From Calamus simplicifolius (lineage: Eukaryota; Streptophyta; Magnoliopsida; Arecales; Arecaceae): a stretch of DNA of 64,000 bases. Positions 62,820 to 64,000 of this stretch are shown here, piece after piece. The DNA is taken from contig UESW01003828.1 of assembly GCA_900491605.1 (NCBI GenBank), forward strand, positions 1,596,257 through 1,660,256, written 5' to 3'. A model generated the notes under the pieces. The model was not told the DNA's origin. It did not search any database and saw nothing but the letters and a program-made list of their open reading frames with translations. The position numbers were made by a program, and so were the translations under genes. Within the stretch, counting starts at the first letter, position 1; every line of letters starts with the position of its first letter.

Positions 62820-64000
62820 GGCCTTGAACCGGTTCAGTCTGCCTCATCGGATCAGCTGCTCGATCTCATTCTTGAGCTGCCAACAGTCCTCGATGTTGTG
62901 CCCATAGTCTCGATGGAAGTGACAGTACTTAGCTAGGTCCCTCCAAGCTCTGTTGCCTCGAAGAGGAGGGGACCGAGGAAATTGACGCTCGATCTCCATC
63001 AGGATCTGAGCTCTTGGTGCGGTAAGGGAGTATAGTGGTCGAACTTTCGGGCCGGACTCTGAGTTTGGTCTCGAGGCGGTGGCGAAGGAGCTATGCGGTG
63101 GCAAGGTAGGCTAGCGCGGCGGTGGGCTCACTGCCTGTCCGAGCCCTTTGCCTCTTTCTTCTTCATCTGCTTAGCCCGTGCTGACCTCCTCGATTCTTCC
63201 ACCCTGGCATACTTGTCTGCCAGGAACATCATGTCCGAAAGGCTCTTCGGGTAGTTAACCTCTAGAGCTAGGTAGAAGTCTCCCTCCTTGGACACTCCCC
63301 CGACCAGGGCGGACATGGCCACCTCATGGTTGAGGTGGTCCACTTCTAGAAGGGCCGTGTCGAAGCGGCCGAGGTAATTCTTCAGCGATTCCCCCTCTCT
63401 CTGCTTCACCTCAGAGTGGGAATCGGATCTCCATCGTTGGCGATGGCTACTGACGAACTGGCTGATGAGCAGACAGCTCAGCTCGTCAAAAGAATCAACG
63501 AAACCTAGTTTCAAGCTGTTGAACCAGGTTCGGGCGGATCCCCTTAAGGTGGAGGGGAAGGCTCTGCACAGGATCGCATCTTGATGCCCCATGGAACATC
63601 ATGATGAATCTGAAGCTGTTGAGATGGTCATCGGGATCAGTGGATCCATGATACGGCTCGATGGCGGGGAGCTTGACATGAGAGGAATTACTTCCCTCAT
63701 GATCCTCTTAGAGAAGGGAACGCCCTGCTCCGCTTTCGACTGGGATGGAGGAGCTTGCTTGGTGGCATCTAGCTCCCGACGCCATTCTTGCCGCATCTCT
63801 TGCATCTGTTGTCTGATCCCTTCATCCAGAGTGGTATAACGGATCGGGTGAGGAGAAGATGGCAGCGGTGTCGAATCCTAGGAAGACACCGGGGAAGGGG
63901 AGCGAACCCGCCTGGACATGAGCGGGCTCTTCCCTCCAGCTCACCATTGCACCGTCTTCATCTTTGCGGGCCGGTGACCGCAATTCGCCGCCTCAAGCGG
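62820..64000 (-). pseudogene. gag: gag of element E, 5' end outside window
   Basis: On -: EMRQEWRRELDATKQAPPSQ (about 63730-63800), a break, the gag domain RTWFNSLKLGFVDSFDELSC and VKQREGESLKNYLGRFDTAL (63128-63592), then the knuckle KYCHFHRDYGHNIEDCWQLK near 62860-62940. The gag domain frame is open for 154 codons. The start lies near or beyond the right edge. Confidence 0.85.

Larger units (their letters stand above)
51658..64000 (-). mobile_element. Ty3/gypsy Tat-lineage retrotransposon E, 5' LTR outside window
   Basis: Same plan as C: 3' LTR, polypurine tract, antisense gene, second antisense unit, tandem array, integrase, archaeal-type RNase H, RNase H, RT, PR, gag, read on -. gag reaches the right edge. 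It is inserted in LTR D after GATGT (51653-51657), which should recur beyond its 5' LTR. Confidence 0.92.

Noticed and set aside
1..64000. tRNA or rRNA genes
   Set aside because: No cloverleaf with intact A and B boxes and no rRNA core sequence was noticed; a dedicated scan was not possible.

Overview
This is repeat-dense nuclear DNA of a flowering plant. It holds a copia Sirevirus-type element, chromovirus-unlike Ty3/gypsy elements of the Tat lineage, L1-type LINEs with a C-terminal RNase H, a Tourist-like MITE, and no intact host gene, rRNA or tRNA that I can support. Almost every base between 1 and 64000 that can be assigned belongs to a transposable element or its flank. The species cannot be named from the sequence.

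Layout. 1-9004: 3' part of a Sirevirus-like copia element on + (broken gag, PR, INT, RT, RNase H, then a third ORF behind its own TATA box, four polypurine tracts, and a 2.14-kb 3' LTR full of short hairpins). 9317-18141: Tat element B on -, flanked by a perfect AGTAG target duplication; most of gag, PR and RT is deleted, and it carries an antisense spliced gene and a 51-bp tandem array. 18937-19753: solo LTR D with a perfect GATAA duplication. 19759-22532: unassigned, AT-rich. 22533-25590 and 27629-28700: two 5'-truncated LINE copies on -. 28828-30086: a rearranged fold-back end. 30087-46138: Tat element C on -, 16 kb, with both LTRs, PBS, gag, PR, RT, two RNase H domains, integrase, and three or four transcription units on the opposite strand. 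46139-47555: a nearly pure A/T stretch that looks like the rest of a DNA transposon split by C. 47556-47842: Tourist-like MITE. 48729-51657: a diverged second copy of 16639-19732 (end of B, its LTR, the AGTAG junction, the flank and solo LTR D). 51658-64000: Tat element E on -, inserted inside the duplicated copy of LTR D and running off the right edge.

How the parts relate. B, C and E are one superfamily with one plan. On the - strand the order is LTR, PBS, gag, PR, RT, RNase H, second (archaeal-type) RNase H, integrase, tandem array, LTR. On the + strand, between integrase and the 3' LTR, lies an antisense gene with short GT-AG introns, conserved in all three, that encodes an N-terminal domain like the plant 'putative gypsy type transposon' family, followed by coiled coil and an acidic tail. 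C and E also share a second antisense unit with a conserved TATA box, a short conserved ORF and a conserved AATAAAGAAAGTTTT end. C adds two small, mutually related coiled-coil ORFs. In C, three tandem arrays each follow an antisense unit. All the arrays, including those in the LTRs and in the unrelated copia LTR, are built from short inverted repeats that could fold as hairpins.

The antisense gene set of the Tat elements is the most interesting content. Extra ORFs, some antisense, are known in the Tat lineage, so the novelty, if any, lies in the conserved introns, the separate promoters and the unit-plus-array arrangement. All coding regions here carry stops or frameshifts, so these copies are probably dead and the case rests on comparison between them.
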